Shown: positions 15,449-24,584 of the stretch, piece after piece | Numbering within the stretch: the stretch's first letter is position 1 | Layout of the letters: each line of letters opens with the position of its first letter | Assembly (NCBI RefSeq): GCF_002343915.1 | Contig: NZ_NETK01000001.1 | Span: forward strand, 5,842,001 to 5,906,000 | DNA: 64,000 nucleotides | Origin: Nannocystis exedens | GTDB lineage: Bacteria; Myxococcota_A; Polyangia; Nannocystales; Nannocystaceae | Direction of reading: 5' to 3' | The notes under the pieces: generated by a model | The model's database searches: none | Seen by the model: only the letters and a program-made list of their open reading frames with translations | Told to the model about the DNA's origin: nothing | Program-made: the position numbers and the translations under genes

Positions 15449-18340
15449 ATGACCGATGATGGGGCGAGCGGGCCGATGGACGAGCGCATTCAAGTGTCCA
15501 AGAGGACATGGCCCGAAGGTCAGGAAAAAGACGCGCTCGAGGAGACCACCGCGCCGGCGCCCGCGCCGAGCGTGAGCGCCGGCAGCGTCGAGGAGACGGT
15601 GGTGCGGCCGGACAGCCTCGACCGGCGCACCGACGTCGACGTCGAGAAGACCACCGCGAGCGTGCCGGCGGGAGGCGAGGCGCAGCCGCCGGAGCGCACG
15701 CTGGGGCGCTATCTGATGATCAAACAGCTCGGGGCCGGCGGCATGGGCACGGTGTTCAAGGCCTACGACCCCGACCTCGACCGCAAGGTGGCGATCAAGC
15801 TGCTGCACGGGGCGGCCGTCGGCGAGGCGCGGACGCGGATGATCCGCGAGGCGCAGGCGATGGCCAGGCTGTCGCACCCGAACGTGGTGCCGGTGTTCGA
15901 CGTCGGGGCGCACCGCGAGGACCAGGTGTTCATCGCCATGGACCTGGTCGAGGGCACCGACCTGCGGGCGTGGATGGCGACGCGCCCGCGCTGGACCGAG
16001 GTCGTCGACGTGTTCGCCCAGGCCGGCGCCGGGCTGGCGGCCGCGCACGCGGTCGGGCTGGTCCACCGCGACTTCAAGCCCGACAACGTGCTGCTCAGCA
16101 CCGACGCCGCGACCGGCAAGCTGCGGGCGCAGGTCGCCGACTTCGGGCTGGCCCGCCGCGACGAGGAGCACGAGCCGCCCGCGCGCGCGGCCGAGGCCGC
16201 CAGCAGCAGCGCCCTCGACACGCAGATCACCCGCTACGGCGCGATCGTCGGTACGCCGGCGTACATGTCGCCCGAGCAGCACGCCGGCGTCGCCGTCGAC
16301 CCGCGCACCGACCAGTTCAGCTTCTGCGTCGCCCTGTTCGAGGCGCTCTACGGCAAGCGCCCGTTCACCGGCGCGACCCTCGAGGAACTGGCCCGCAAGG
16401 CCCGCAGCAGCCAGCGCGAGCCGCCGCCGCGCGGCAGCGAGGTGCCCGGGTGGCTGCACCGGATCTGCATGCGCGGCCTGCAACCTGACCGAGAGGCCAG
16501 GTACCCGCGCATGGACGCCCTGCTCGCCGACCTGCAGGCCGGTCGCGCCCGCCGCCAGCGGCGCGCCCTGGGCCTCGGCGGGGCGCTGCTGGCGGCCGCC
16601 GTCGCCGGCGGCACCGCGTGGGCGATGACCGGCCCGGGCGTGTGCGGCGGCGGGGCCGAGCGCGTCGGCGCGGTCTGGCACGAGGGCCGCCGCGCGGCGA
16701 TCGAGGCCGCCTTCGCCGCCACCGGGCTGCCGTACGCGGCCGGGTCGTGGGCCGGCGCCGCGCCGCAGATCGATCGCTACGCGCAGGACTGGAAAAACAT
16801 GTACGAAGAGACATGTTCTGCGACGCAGGTGCGCGGCGAGCAGTCGGCCGAGCTGATGGACCTGCGCATGGCCTGCCTGCAGCACCGCCTGAAGGACTTC
16901 GACGCGCTGGTCGCCCTGCTCGAGCAGGCCGACCAGCAGGTGGTGAAGCGGGCCTCGGAGGCGGTGGTGGCGCTGCCGGGGCTGCAGGGCTGCGCCGACG
17001 CCGACGCGCTGCGCAGCGGGGCGCTGGCCTCCAGACCCGTCGCCGACCCGGCGCGCAGCGAGGCGCTGCGCGAGCGGCTGCGGGCGGCGCGGGCCAAGGC
17101 GAGCGCGGGCAAGAGCAAGGACGCGCTGGCCGAGCTCGAGGCGACCGCGACCGAGGCGATCGCGCTCGACGACCCGAGCCTGACCGCGGCGGCCCGCCAC
17201 GCGCTGGCCCGGGCGCAGCGCGACGCCGGCCACGACGAGGCGGCGCGCGTCACCGAGGCCGCGGCGATCTGGCAGGCCGTGGCCGACCGCGACGACGAGA
17301 CGCTGTGGGACGGCCTGCTCAACCAGATGTTCGTGGTCGGCTACAAGCTCGGCCGCAAGGCCGAGGCCCAGCCATGGGTCGACCACGCCGAGGCGCTCTT
17401 GCGCCGCCGCGGCCAGCCCGACCGCGAGCGCGCGCAGTGGCTGCACCACGTCGGCATGATCGCGATCGCCGCCGGCGACAACGCCGGCGCCGAGGCCTCG
17501 GTGAGCGAGGCGATCGGCCTCTACGAGAAAGTCTTCGGCCCCGACCACCCGCGCCTGGTCGGCCTGCTCAACGCCCTCGGCGCGTCCAAGCTGCGCGGCG
17601 GCAAGTACCTCGAGGCCCAGCAGCTGTTCGAGCGGGCCGTCGCCCTCGACGAGCGCGCCCACGGCTCCGGCCACCCCGACCTCGCGCTGCCGCTCAACAA
17701 CCTCGCGCTCAGCCTCGAGCGGCAGAACCGCCACGCGGAGGCGATCGCCGCGCTGCAGCGGTCGCAGGCGATCCTCGCGGCCATCAACCCCAAGGACCCG
17801 ATGGTCGGCGTCATCCGCCAGAACATCGGCGGCATGCTGCAGCTGTCCGGAAAGCCAGCCGAGGCCCTGACCGAGCTCGCGGCCGCCCGCGCCCACCTCG
17901 AGGAGGCGCTCGGCCTCGACCACCCCGCCATCGCCGGCGTCTTCACCTTCATCGGCGACGCCAGGCGCGACCTCGCCGACTACCCCGGCGCCCGCGAGGC
18001 CTACGAGCGTGGTTGCGCGATCCGGGAGAAGGCCCTCGGCCCCGACCACCCCGACCTCGGCCTCTGTCTCTTGGGACAGGCGCAGATCGACCTGCTCGAA
18101 CAAGAACCCGCCGCCGCCCTGCAGCACGTCGACCGCGCCCTCAAGAACGTCGCCGCCGCCACCAACGACCCCGGCGACCTCGGCCTCATGCACCTCGCCC
18201 GCGCCCAGGCCCTGCGCGCCACCGGAGCCGCCGGCGAGGCCGCCGAGGCCGCCAAGCGGGCCCGCGAGTCGCTGGGCCGCGCCGGCGTCGCCGGTGAGCG
18301 CGGCATGAAGCAGCTCGACGCGTGGGAGGCCAGCCAGTAG
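15449..18340 (+). CDS. Membrane Ser/Thr protein kinase with periplasmic TPR domain
   Basis: 963 residues. The kinase domain spans about 87-365: glycine loop GAGGMGTVFK (95-104), Lys117 in VAIKLL, HRDFKPDN with catalytic Asp208, and DFG at 231-233. One membrane helix follows (about 373-393). The C-terminal half carries tetratricopeptide-like repeats with the LFGPDHP.. pattern of kinesin-light-chain TPRs (KVFGPDHPRLVGLLNALG, GLDHPAIAGVFTFIGD, ALGPDHPDLGLCLLGQ). This is the myxobacterial kinase class that senses outside partners through TPRs. Three palindromic repeats (15494, 16795, 18064) are read through in frame, the first in the Pro-rich N-terminal tail. Confidence 0.92.
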   Translation: MTDDGASGPMDERIQVSKRTWPEGQEKDALEETTAPAPAPSVSAGSVEETVVRPDSLDRRTDVDVEKTTASVPAGGEAQPPERTLGRYLMIKQLGAGGMGTVFKAYDPDLDRKVAIKLLHGAAVGEARTRMIREAQAMARLSHPNVVPVFDVGAHREDQVFIAMDLVEGTDLRAWMATRPRWTEVVDVFAQAGAGLAAAHAVGLVHRDFKPDNVLLSTDAATGKLRAQVADFGLARRDEEHEPPARAAEAASSSALDTQITRYGAIVGTPAYMSPEQHAGVAVDPRTDQFSFCVALFEALYGKRPFTGATLEELARKARSSQREPPPRGSEVPGWLHRICMRGLQPDREARYPRMDALLADLQAGRARRQRRALGLGGALLAAAVAGGTAWAMTGPGVCGGGAERVGAVWHEGRRAAIEAAFAATGLPYAAGSWAGAAPQIDRYAQDWKNMYEETCSATQVRGEQSAELMDLRMACLQHRLKDFDALVALLEQADQQVVKRASEAVVALPGLQGCADADALRSGALASRPVADPARSEALRERLRAARAKASAGKSKDALAELEATATEAIALDDPSLTAAARHALARAQRDAGHDEAARVTEAAAIWQAVADRDDETLWDGLLNQMFVVGYKLGRKAEAQPWVDHAEALLRRRGQPDRERAQWLHHVGMIAIAAGDNAGAEASVSEAIGLYEKVFGPDHPRLVGLLNALGASKLRGGKYLEAQQLFERAVALDERAHGSGHPDLALPLNNLALSLERQNRHAEAIAALQRSQAILAAINPKDPMVGVIRQNIGGMLQLSGKPAEALTELAAARAHLEEALGLDHPAIAGVFTFIGDARRDLADYPGAREAYERGCAIREKALGPDHPDLGLCLLGQAQIDLLEQEPAAALQHVDRALKNVAAATNDPGDLGLMHLARAQALRATGAAGEAAEAAKRARESLGRAGVAGERGMKQLDAWEASQ
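15494..15522. repeat. In-frame palindromic element, kinase N-terminal tail
   Basis: GTGTCC-aaga-GGACATGGCCC-gaag-GTC, translated as VSKRTWPEGQ in the non-conserved tail before the kinase domain. A close relative lies at 55402. Confidence 0.6.
16795..16820. repeat. In-frame palindromic element after the kinase membrane helix
   Basis: ACATGTacgaagAGACATGTTC, translated as NMYEETC between the membrane helix and the TPR region. Confidence 0.5.
18064..18079. repeat. In-frame CTGTCT-cttg-GGACAG palindrome
   Basis: Six-base arms with one G.T pair and a four-base loop, read through as LCLLGQ in the last TPR of the kinase. Confidence 0.55.
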
Positions 18341-18715
18341 CGCGAAGGCGACGTCAGGGCGCCTCGACGCGGGCGCGTTCGTCCGTGGGCGCCGCGAGGA
18401 CGACCGGGCGAATCGACGCGAACCGAACCCAGCCGTGATTCGCGGCTCGAATGCATTTCGCCTGCGGCTGTCGAGTGCGAGCAGCCCGAGGCGGGCATGG
18501 ACGAAGGGACGAGGGGCCGCAGACCGCAGCGCTCCGGGCGAACTCTCGCGTCATCGTCGCGGACGTCGCGTTCGCGCCGACGAGCTGCCGCGTGCGCCCG
18601 GACGAGAAGGATTGCGATCGCTGGTTCGGGTTCGACCGCGAGCAGCCGCAGCGCCTCGCGAGCGCGCGGACCCGGCCGCGCTTCGACCCGATCGCCGTGT
18701 GGTAGCGTCGCGCCC
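18341..18715. other. Intergenic region with a possible gene remnant
   Basis: About 375 bases. A plus-strand frame ending at 18705 reads VIVADVAFAPTSC, CRVRPDEKDCDRWFGF and ends FDPIAVW, which looks more protein-like than chance but has no start or known family. It may be the last 50 codons of a lost gene. Nothing else seen. Confidence 0.35.
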
Positions 18716-20101
18716 ATGTTTTACTTCGCTTGCTCGCTGGATCGCGCCGCCTTCGTCGCCGCGGTCCTCTTCCCGGCGCTCGCCTCGGCCGCCGTGCCGA
18801 TCGGCGAGCCGGTCGGCGCCCTGCCGTCCCACAACGAGCGGGTCCTCGGCTTCATGACCAACCGGATCCGCGTCAACCCGGCCGCCGCCGACGCCCTGCT
18901 GAGCATGGACGGCAAGACGCCGTCGGGGCGCCCGATCCCGCCGGCCACGCCGCCGCTCGAGCTCGTCGCCGACCTCGCGCGCGCCGCCCACTTTCAAGCG
19001 ACGCACATCGCTACCACCGACTGTCCGCTGTGCGTGGACCACTCGACCTGCTGCGTGCTCGCCGGCATGGACGACGACACCCACTGCGACGGGCCGGTGA
19101 CCGGCTGCGGCGTCACCAGCATGTACGACCGCTTCACCCACTTCTCCGACCGGGCGCACGCCGAGAACGGCGCGGAGGGCTTCGGCTCGCCCGAGCTGGC
19201 GATCCTGGGGTGGATCGGGTCCGACGCCCACTGGGGCTCGATCAACGGCGCCGGCTCCACCGCGCTCGGTACCGGCTTCGCGCAGGGGTTCGGGAAGCCG
19301 GTGTACCACCTGGTCTTCGGGTCAGGTGGGACCTATCCGGTCGTCGGCGACGGCGTGCACTTCCACGACATCGTCCACGACGGCGGCAACGGGCCGCACA
19401 TGCAGCCGGAGGACACCCCGACCTTCGGCATCACCTACGCCCTGCCTGGCGGCGGTCCGCCCCAGGTCGCCGAGGTCGTGCACTACACCGACGGCGTCAC
19501 GCCCGTGTGCGCGCCGCTGGCGCTGCGGCACGGTCAGCCCGACCAGGGCACCTACGAGGCCGTGCTCTCGCCCGGCCCCGGCTGTCACCGCTACTTCTTC
19601 CACATCGTCGACGGCCAGGGCGTCGAGCACCTCTACCCGACCACCGGCACGCTCGGCTTCCCGCGCCTCTCGCTCGGCGCCGACCCTGCCTCCTGCCCCG
19701 ACTTCGAGCCGACCCGCGCCGAGGCCCCGTGCGCCGGTACGGACCCCCAGGACACCACCGGCAGCGACACCGGCAGCGGCACCGGCAGCGACACCGGCAG
19801 CGGCGGTGACAGCGGTGACGGCAGCGCGAGCAGCGAGGCGAGCGGGACCAGCCCGACCGGCAACCTCACGAGCGACGGTCCCACCGGGGCCGAGACCGGC
19901 GACGAACCGACCGGCGGCGCCGTCACCGGCGCTGCGTCGACCGCCGGCACGACCGAGCCGGCGACCGCAGGCGAGCCCGCGACCGGCGACCCCGATGCCG
20001 GCTGCGGATGTCGCAGCGAAGGCCGGGATCGGGGCGACGGCCTCGCGTTCACCGCGCTGTTCGTGCTCACGGGCTGGCTGCTCCGCCGCCGCCGCGCCTG
20101 A
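18716..20101 (+). CDS. Surface protein with CAP/SCP domain and MYXO-CTERM-like tail
   Basis: 461 residues. A signal peptide (roughly 1-24) is followed by a CAP-type region: HNERVLGFMTNRIRVNP near the start, then GWIGSDAHWGSINGAGST with TALGTGFAQG, the counterpart of the GW..S.gH..nil...t.lG.G motif. A Cys-rich loop (DCPLCVDHSTCC) sits between them. After about residue 345 comes a long Gly/Ser/Thr/Asp linker, then GCGC, a hydrophobic helix (LAFTALFVLTGWLL) and RRRR, the tripartite MYXO-CTERM sorting pattern. It should be displayed at the cell surface. The CAP call is moderate; substrate unknown. Confidence 0.75.
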   Translation: MFYFACSLDRAAFVAAVLFPALASAAVPIGEPVGALPSHNERVLGFMTNRIRVNPAAADALLSMDGKTPSGRPIPPATPPLELVADLARAAHFQATHIATTDCPLCVDHSTCCVLAGMDDDTHCDGPVTGCGVTSMYDRFTHFSDRAHAENGAEGFGSPELAILGWIGSDAHWGSINGAGSTALGTGFAQGFGKPVYHLVFGSGGTYPVVGDGVHFHDIVHDGGNGPHMQPEDTPTFGITYALPGGGPPQVAEVVHYTDGVTPVCAPLALRHGQPDQGTYEAVLSPGPGCHRYFFHIVDGQGVEHLYPTTGTLGFPRLSLGADPASCPDFEPTRAEAPCAGTDPQDTTGSDTGSGTGSDTGSGGDSGDGSASSEASGTSPTGNLTSDGPTGAETGDEPTGGAVTGAASTAGTTEPATAGEPATGDPDAGCGCRSEGRDRGDGLAFTALFVLTGWLLRRRRA

Positions 20102-20845
20102 ACGCGAGCGAACTCTCCGCGACGGCAGCTTCGCCCCGCGCAGGCGGCACGTCGCGGAGCGCCACGGCCTCGCTCTCCGCGAGGCGATCTCAGGACATGC
20201 TTTTCAAGACATGGTGAAAAGAGCATGTCCATGAGAGCATGCCCTGAAGGACATGCGGAAGCGCCATGGAGCGCCCCTTCGACGAGCGGTCACCCGGCGG
20301 GCCGCCCGTCCGCGTCCTCGGCCAGCTTTCGAACAAGCGCACGCCTCGTCCTCGCCCGCGAGCCGCCGCAGCGCTCGCTGCCGGCCGCCCTGAGCTTGCC
20401 CGGGCGCGTCGTATGGAGGCGCGGCTCGTGACCGCGCGCGAGTCGCTCGCGCAGCCGGGCGGGCAGGACGACACGTCCGCGGCTCCGACGCTGCAGGGTG
20501 ACTCCTGGGGGTCGGAGCGTCGGTCCGCGTGAAGCGCTGATGTCCGACGGCGAGGTCACCGATCGACCACGACCACGACCACGACCTCGTGACCGGCGAC
20601 TCGAGCGGCTCGGCGGCGAAACTCCGAGCTGGCGACTCGCTGCTCGAGCGGCTGGCGTCGCCGCCCCGGTGTGTACGATCCTGCGAGGCATGTGCGACCT
20701 CGTCGTGAAGCGCGCGATCGCGGCGCGTCTTCGGCCTCGACAGGGCGGGCACGTGCGGAGCAATGTCACATGCGGGGCGCTGCCCAGGGACGAGGGGTCA
20801 CGGTCCTCAAGCAATGCCGACCCGGTCGGCACGACAAGGAACCCC
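20102..20845. other. Long intergenic region with palindromic cluster and simple repeat
   Basis: About 740 bases without a convincing gene. It holds the palindromic cluster at 20191-20257 and a short CGACCA microsatellite near 20563-20590. The start of the lipoprotein-sigma-caspase operon must lie toward its right end; no clear promoter hexamers were seen. Confidence 0.5.
20191..20257. repeat. Multi-hairpin palindromic cluster
   Basis: Five alternating arms: GGACATG, GACATG, GCATGTCC, GAGCATGCC, GGACATG, separated by 4-8 bases (TTTTCAA, GTGAAAA, ATGA, CTGAA). About 90 bases after the stop of the CAP protein gene. Confidence 0.65.
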
Positions 20846-21535
20846 ATGCGCACGCACACCTTCTTCACCGCCTTCACCCTCCTCGCCGCCGCGCCCGCCT
20901 GCGACGCCAACGTCGACGCCGGCTACCAGGGCGAGCCGCTGCTCACCCTCCGCGGCGAGGTCGCCAAGCCGGACCAGGCGCCGGCGCAGGACCTCGACGT
21001 CGTCGTCGCCTGGTTCCCCTTCAAGGTCCACGAGGGCTACATGGTCGCGCAGAAGGCCGCGATCGAGGGCAGCTTCCCGGCCTCGTTCGCCCTCGACCTC
21101 TACACCGCCCCCGACGCGAGCATGCTCAGCGAGTTCGACGAGAACGACCCGGGCTTCGCGATCGCCTACATCTTCGCCGTCCCGGCCGGGACCGACCTCG
21201 CCCAATTCGGCGCCGAGGAGGAGCCGCCGGTGGCCGGCGTCGTCGAGACCCACCTGCTCGTCTACGCCGCGGGCGACCTGCCGGAGGACCACGACACGGT
21301 CACCTTCGGCATCTTCCCCGAGCCGTTGAAGGCCGGCTTCCACCTGTTCCAGGCCACCCCCAAGACCGAGGCGGAGCTGATGGCGATCGAAGCGTGCCAC
21401 GCGGGCGCGACGAGCATCGAGGAGGAGGTCGCCTGCGGGCACATCCACGACACCCTGGTGCCGGTGCCGTTCGACACCCCGCTCGTCCTCACGCTCGGCG
21501 ACGAGGACCAGCTCCACTTCCCGGAATTCCTCTAA
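20846..21535 (+). CDS. Lipoprotein, first gene of the sigma factor-caspase operon
   Basis: 229 residues. The signal peptide ends in a lipobox (LLAAAPAC, Cys19). The start at 20846 follows an AAGGA ribosome site. The mature protein has an immunoglobulin-like beta pattern (LLTLRGEVAKPD, LDVVVAWFPF, THLLVYAAGDLP) and only two further cysteines. No family recognised. It ends three bases before the sigma factor start, so it is likely co-transcribed and could be part of the same envelope signalling pathway; that role is inferred. Confidence 0.75.
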   Translation: MRTHTFFTAFTLLAAAPACDANVDAGYQGEPLLTLRGEVAKPDQAPAQDLDVVVAWFPFKVHEGYMVAQKAAIEGSFPASFALDLYTAPDASMLSEFDENDPGFAIAYIFAVPAGTDLAQFGAEEEPPVAGVVETHLLVYAAGDLPEDHDTVTFGIFPEPLKAGFHLFQATPKTEAELMAIEACHAGATSIEEEVACGHIHDTLVPVPFDTPLVLTLGDEDQLHFPEFL

Positions 21536-21538
21536 AAA

Positions 21539-22021
21539 ATGCCCGCGCTCACCCCCACGGTCGCGGAGCTGTACCGCACCTACGGCGCGAGCGCCCTGCG
21601 CCGCGCTCGCTCGATCCTCGGCGACGAGGCGCGCGCGCATGACGTCGTACAGGACACGTTCGTCTCGCTGCTCGCGCACCCCGAGCAGTTCGCCGGACGC
21701 AGCGCCTTCAGCACCTGGCTGTACAGCGCCGTGACGCACCGCTGCCTCAACATCCTCCGTGACCAGGGCAACCGGGCGCGCCTGCTCGATCGCCACGCCG
21801 AGGCCGCCGCTCCGAGCGGCGGCCACGGCGGGGCGCCCGAGGAGCTCGCGGCCGTGCGCGCGCTGCTCGTGCGCCTCCCCGCCGAGCTCGCGCAGATCGC
21901 CGTGCATTACTACATCGACGGCATGACCCACCACGAGATCGCCGAGGTCCTCGGCTGTTCGCGCCGCCGGATCGGCACGCTCCTCGAGAGCCTCCCCGGC
22001 CACGCGCAGGAGATCCGCTGA
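21539..22021 (+). CDS. ECF-type RNA polymerase sigma factor
   Basis: 160 residues. Region 2 is clear (RARSILGDEARAHDVVQDTF, then FSTWLYSAVTHRCLNILRD, the typical W.y.i..n...d.lR). Region 4 is a helix-turn-helix (IAVHYYIDGMTHHEIAEVLG, then CSRRRIGTLLESL). Regions 1.1 and 3 are absent, as in group 4 sigma factors. There is no good ribosome site, so translation probably depends on the lipoprotein gene three bases upstream. The next gene is a likely anti-sigma factor one base downstream. Confidence 0.9.
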   Translation: MPALTPTVAELYRTYGASALRRARSILGDEARAHDVVQDTFVSLLAHPEQFAGRSAFSTWLYSAVTHRCLNILRDQGNRARLLDRHAEAAAPSGGHGGAPEELAAVRALLVRLPAELAQIAVHYYIDGMTHHEIAEVLGCSRRRIGTLLESLPGHAQEIR

Positions 22022-22022
22022 C

Positions 22023-22763
22023 ATGCAACGCGCCTTTCAACGTCCCCCCGGATGCCTCTCCGATCTCGTGATCGACCGCCTGATCGTCGGCGAGCTCGAC
22101 GACGGCGCTCGCGCCGAGGTCCTCGGTCACGCCGGCGCCTGCGCCTGGTGTACCGCGCGGATCGCCGAGCTCCGCGGCGAGCAGCAGGCGTTCGCGACCG
22201 GCCCCGTTCCGCTCGCTCTGCACCGCCCGAAGCGGCGCTTCCTCGGCGTCTCGGCCGCGCTCGCGGCCGCTGCGGCGCTCGCCCTCGTGTTCCTCCCCGA
22301 TCGCTCCGGCCCCGGGCCCGAGCCCGAGCCCGCGCTCGACACCGGGGACGTCGTGCGGACCAAGGGCGCGGCGCACGTCGGGCTCTACGTCGAGCGCGAC
22401 GGCGGGCTGTCGCCGCTGCTCTCGGGCGAGCACATCGTCCCCGGCGCGCGCGTGCAGCCGACGTACACCACGAGCGAGCCCGGCCACCTGGCGATCTTCG
22501 GCATCGACGGCGCCGGACGGGTGCAGCGGCACTACCCCGCCGACGGCCCCGCGAGCGCGCCGGTCCGGCCCGCGCGCGACGAGCCGCTGCCGTTCAGCCT
22601 CGCCTTCGACGCGACGCCGGGGCGCGAGGTCCTCGTCGCCGTGTTCTGCCCGCAGGCGTTCGACGCCGCGGCGCTCGAGCCCCGGCTCGCGGGCGGCGCC
22701 GCCGTCGAGCCCGGACCGCGCTGCACCGTCGACCGCATCGACCTGCTCAAGGACGTGCGATGA
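22023..22763 (+). CDS. Membrane anti-sigma-like protein with zinc-binding motif
   Basis: 246 residues. The N-terminal 45 residues carry HAGACAWC, the HxxxCxxC zinc-binding signature of ZAS anti-sigma domains, after helices LVIDRLIVGELDDGAR. One membrane helix follows (about 74-93, LGVSAALAAAAALALVFLP). The outer part (about residues 105-245) is a soluble beta-rich domain that ends in a short Cys-containing segment. The position right after the sigma gene makes it the probable partner that holds the sigma factor until a signal arrives. The family call is by motif and context. Confidence 0.75.
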   Translation: MQRAFQRPPGCLSDLVIDRLIVGELDDGARAEVLGHAGACAWCTARIAELRGEQQAFATGPVPLALHRPKRRFLGVSAALAAAAALALVFLPDRSGPGPEPEPALDTGDVVRTKGAAHVGLYVERDGGLSPLLSGEHIVPGARVQPTYTTSEPGHLAIFGIDGAGRVQRHYPADGPASAPVRPARDEPLPFSLAFDATPGREVLVAVFCPQAFDAAALEPRLAGGAAVEPGPRCTVDRIDLLKDVR

Positions 22764-24331
22764 CCGGCGCGCGCGTCCTGTCTGCGCTCGCGTTCGCCGG
22801 CACGCTCGCCGCGCCCGCGCTCGCCGCGGCCGCGCCGACGCGCTACGCGTTGGTGATCGGCAACAACCTCGGCGACGCGCAGGACGCCCCGCTGCGCTAC
22901 GCCGAGGACGACGCGCGCAAGGTCCACGACGTGATGCGGGCGCTCGGCGACGTCGCGCCCGATCGCAGCGAGCTCCTGCTCGGCGAGGACGCCGACACCG
23001 TGCTGCGCGCGGTGGCGCGGATCAACGACGAGATCCGCGCCAGCCCGGATCGCGACGACGCGATGCTGTTCGTCTACTACTCCGGCCACGCCGACGCCCG
23101 CGGGCTGCACCTCGGCGCGACCACGCTCGACCTCGGGCTGCTCGAGCGGATGATCCGCGGCTCGTCGGCGGGCATGCGCCTGCTCGTCCTCGACGCCTGT
23201 CGGTCCGGGGCGATCACGCGGGTCAAGGGCGCGACCGCCGGGCCGCCGCTGCAGGCGCGCGTCCGCGTGCGCCCGGCCGGCCAGGGCGTCGTGTTCCTGA
23301 CGGCGAGCGCCGCCGGCGAGGACGCGCAGGAGTCCGAGCGCCTGCGCGGCGCCTTCTTCACCCACTACTTCGTCTCGGGCCTGCTCGGCGCCGCCGACAG
23401 CGACGGCGACGGGTCGGTCGCGCTCGACGAGGTCTACAAGTACGCGTACGACGGGACGCTGCGGGCGACGAGCAAGACCTACGCGGGGATCCAGCACCCG
23501 ACGTACGCCTATGAGTTCCGCGGCCAGGGCGAGGTGGTCCTGACGACGCTGCAGGCGACGCCCGTCAATCACGGCGCGCTGGTGGTCCCGGCCGGGCGGG
23601 CGTTCATCGTGATGCAGGGCGGCGCCGACGGGCCGGTGATCGCCGAGGTCGACGCGCAGGCGCGCGCGCGCAAGCTGGTGCTCCGCGCCGGTCGCTACTA
23701 CCTGCGCGGCCGCGGCGAGGACGACCTGATCGAGGGCAGCGTCACCGTCGCGCCCGGCCGCACCCACGCGCTCGCGGCGTCGGAGCTGCAGGCGTTCCGC
23801 TACGCCCGGATGGTCCGCAAGGGCGGCAGCGACCGCCGCCTCGCCCACGGCCCGCAGGTCGGCTACCTGCTCGCCACGCCGCTCGACGGCGGACGGCTGT
23901 GCCACGGCGTGCAGGTCGGCTATCCGCTCGAGGCGCGGCACTTCAGCGTCGTCCCGCTCGCCGGGTGGTGCCGCGGCGGGTTCACCAACGCGCCGCTGGT
24001 CGCGACGACCGATCACGTCGAGCTCGGCGCGCGCCTGGTCCACGCCTGGGACCTGCGCGGCGTCAGCATCGACCTCGGCATGCACGTCGGCCTCGGCTGG
24101 CTGCTGCAGCGCTTCGAGACCCCGGGCCGCGCCGGCCCGCGGACGGGCTTCGCCGGCCGCTTCGGCGCCACGGCGGCGCTCACCGTCGACCTCGCGGCCG
24201 GCGTCTACCTCGGCCTGACGCTGACCGGCGGCTTCGCCGTGCTGCGCCGCGACCCCGGCCCCCGCCTCGCCGACGCCTGGGCCGTCGTGCCGAGCGCCCA
24301 GCTCGTCGCCGGCCTCGGCAAGCGCTTCTGA
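22760..24331 (+). CDS. Secreted caspase-family (C14) protease with EF-hand-like loop and C-terminal beta domain
   Basis: 523 residues, with a signal peptide (1-25) and overlapping the anti-sigma gene by four bases (ATGA). The caspase fold runs from YALVIGNN to about residue 200; the catalytic His110 lies in YYSGH and Cys147 in LDACRSG. Next, DSDGDGSVALDEV matches a calcium-binding EF-hand loop. The last 230 residues are Gly-rich beta strands (VGYLLATPLDGG...GLTLTGGFAVLRR...) reminiscent of an outer-membrane beta barrel ending in Phe. This may be a protease anchored at the outer membrane and controlled by its own sigma/anti-sigma pair; anchoring is inferred. Confidence 0.88.
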   Translation: MTGARVLSALAFAGTLAAPALAAAAPTRYALVIGNNLGDAQDAPLRYAEDDARKVHDVMRALGDVAPDRSELLLGEDADTVLRAVARINDEIRASPDRDDAMLFVYYSGHADARGLHLGATTLDLGLLERMIRGSSAGMRLLVLDACRSGAITRVKGATAGPPLQARVRVRPAGQGVVFLTASAAGEDAQESERLRGAFFTHYFVSGLLGAADSDGDGSVALDEVYKYAYDGTLRATSKTYAGIQHPTYAYEFRGQGEVVLTTLQATPVNHGALVVPAGRAFIVMQGGADGPVIAEVDAQARARKLVLRAGRYYLRGRGEDDLIEGSVTVAPGRTHALAASELQAFRYARMVRKGGSDRRLAHGPQVGYLLATPLDGGRLCHGVQVGYPLEARHFSVVPLAGWCRGGFTNAPLVATTDHVELGARLVHAWDLRGVSIDLGMHVGLGWLLQRFETPGRAGPRTGFAGRFGATAALTVDLAAGVYLGLTLTGGFAVLRRDPGPRLADAWAVVPSAQLVAGLGKRF

Positions 24332-24368
24332 CCCCACGTGGCCGAATCACTCGCTCGGGCGGACCGGC

Positions 24369-24497
24369 ATGAAGATGCTCGAGCGGGCGTGCGGACGGCG
24401 AGGCATCTCGGCGAGGGACGCGCTGGAACTGCTCGTGCCGCACTGGCGCGACATGGGCGCGGTGATCGACGTGGACGGAGCGCTGATGCTCGCGTAG
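24369..24497 (+). CDS. Small open frame, 42 residues, uncertain
   Basis: Reads MKMLERACGRRGISARDALELLVPHW... and ends DVDGALMLA, with GC-rich third codon positions like the real genes around it. There is no ribosome site and no family match. It could be a small protein or the C-terminal scrap of a lost gene. Confidence 0.3.
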   Translation: MKMLERACGRRGISARDALELLVPHWRDMGAVIDVDGALMLA

Positions 24498-24584
24498 GGA
24501 CGGGCTGTCCGATCGCTGCACGGGAGGTCGACGAGCGCAGTCCCCGAGACGAGGACACGCCGCACGACCGCGTCCCGCGGAGGA

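Noticed and set aside
14741..18193. Very long minus-strand open frame opposite the kinase gene
   Set aside because: The plus strand encodes a clear kinase with TPRs; the antisense frame is His/Arg/Ala-rich with no motifs, a by-product of GC-rich codons.
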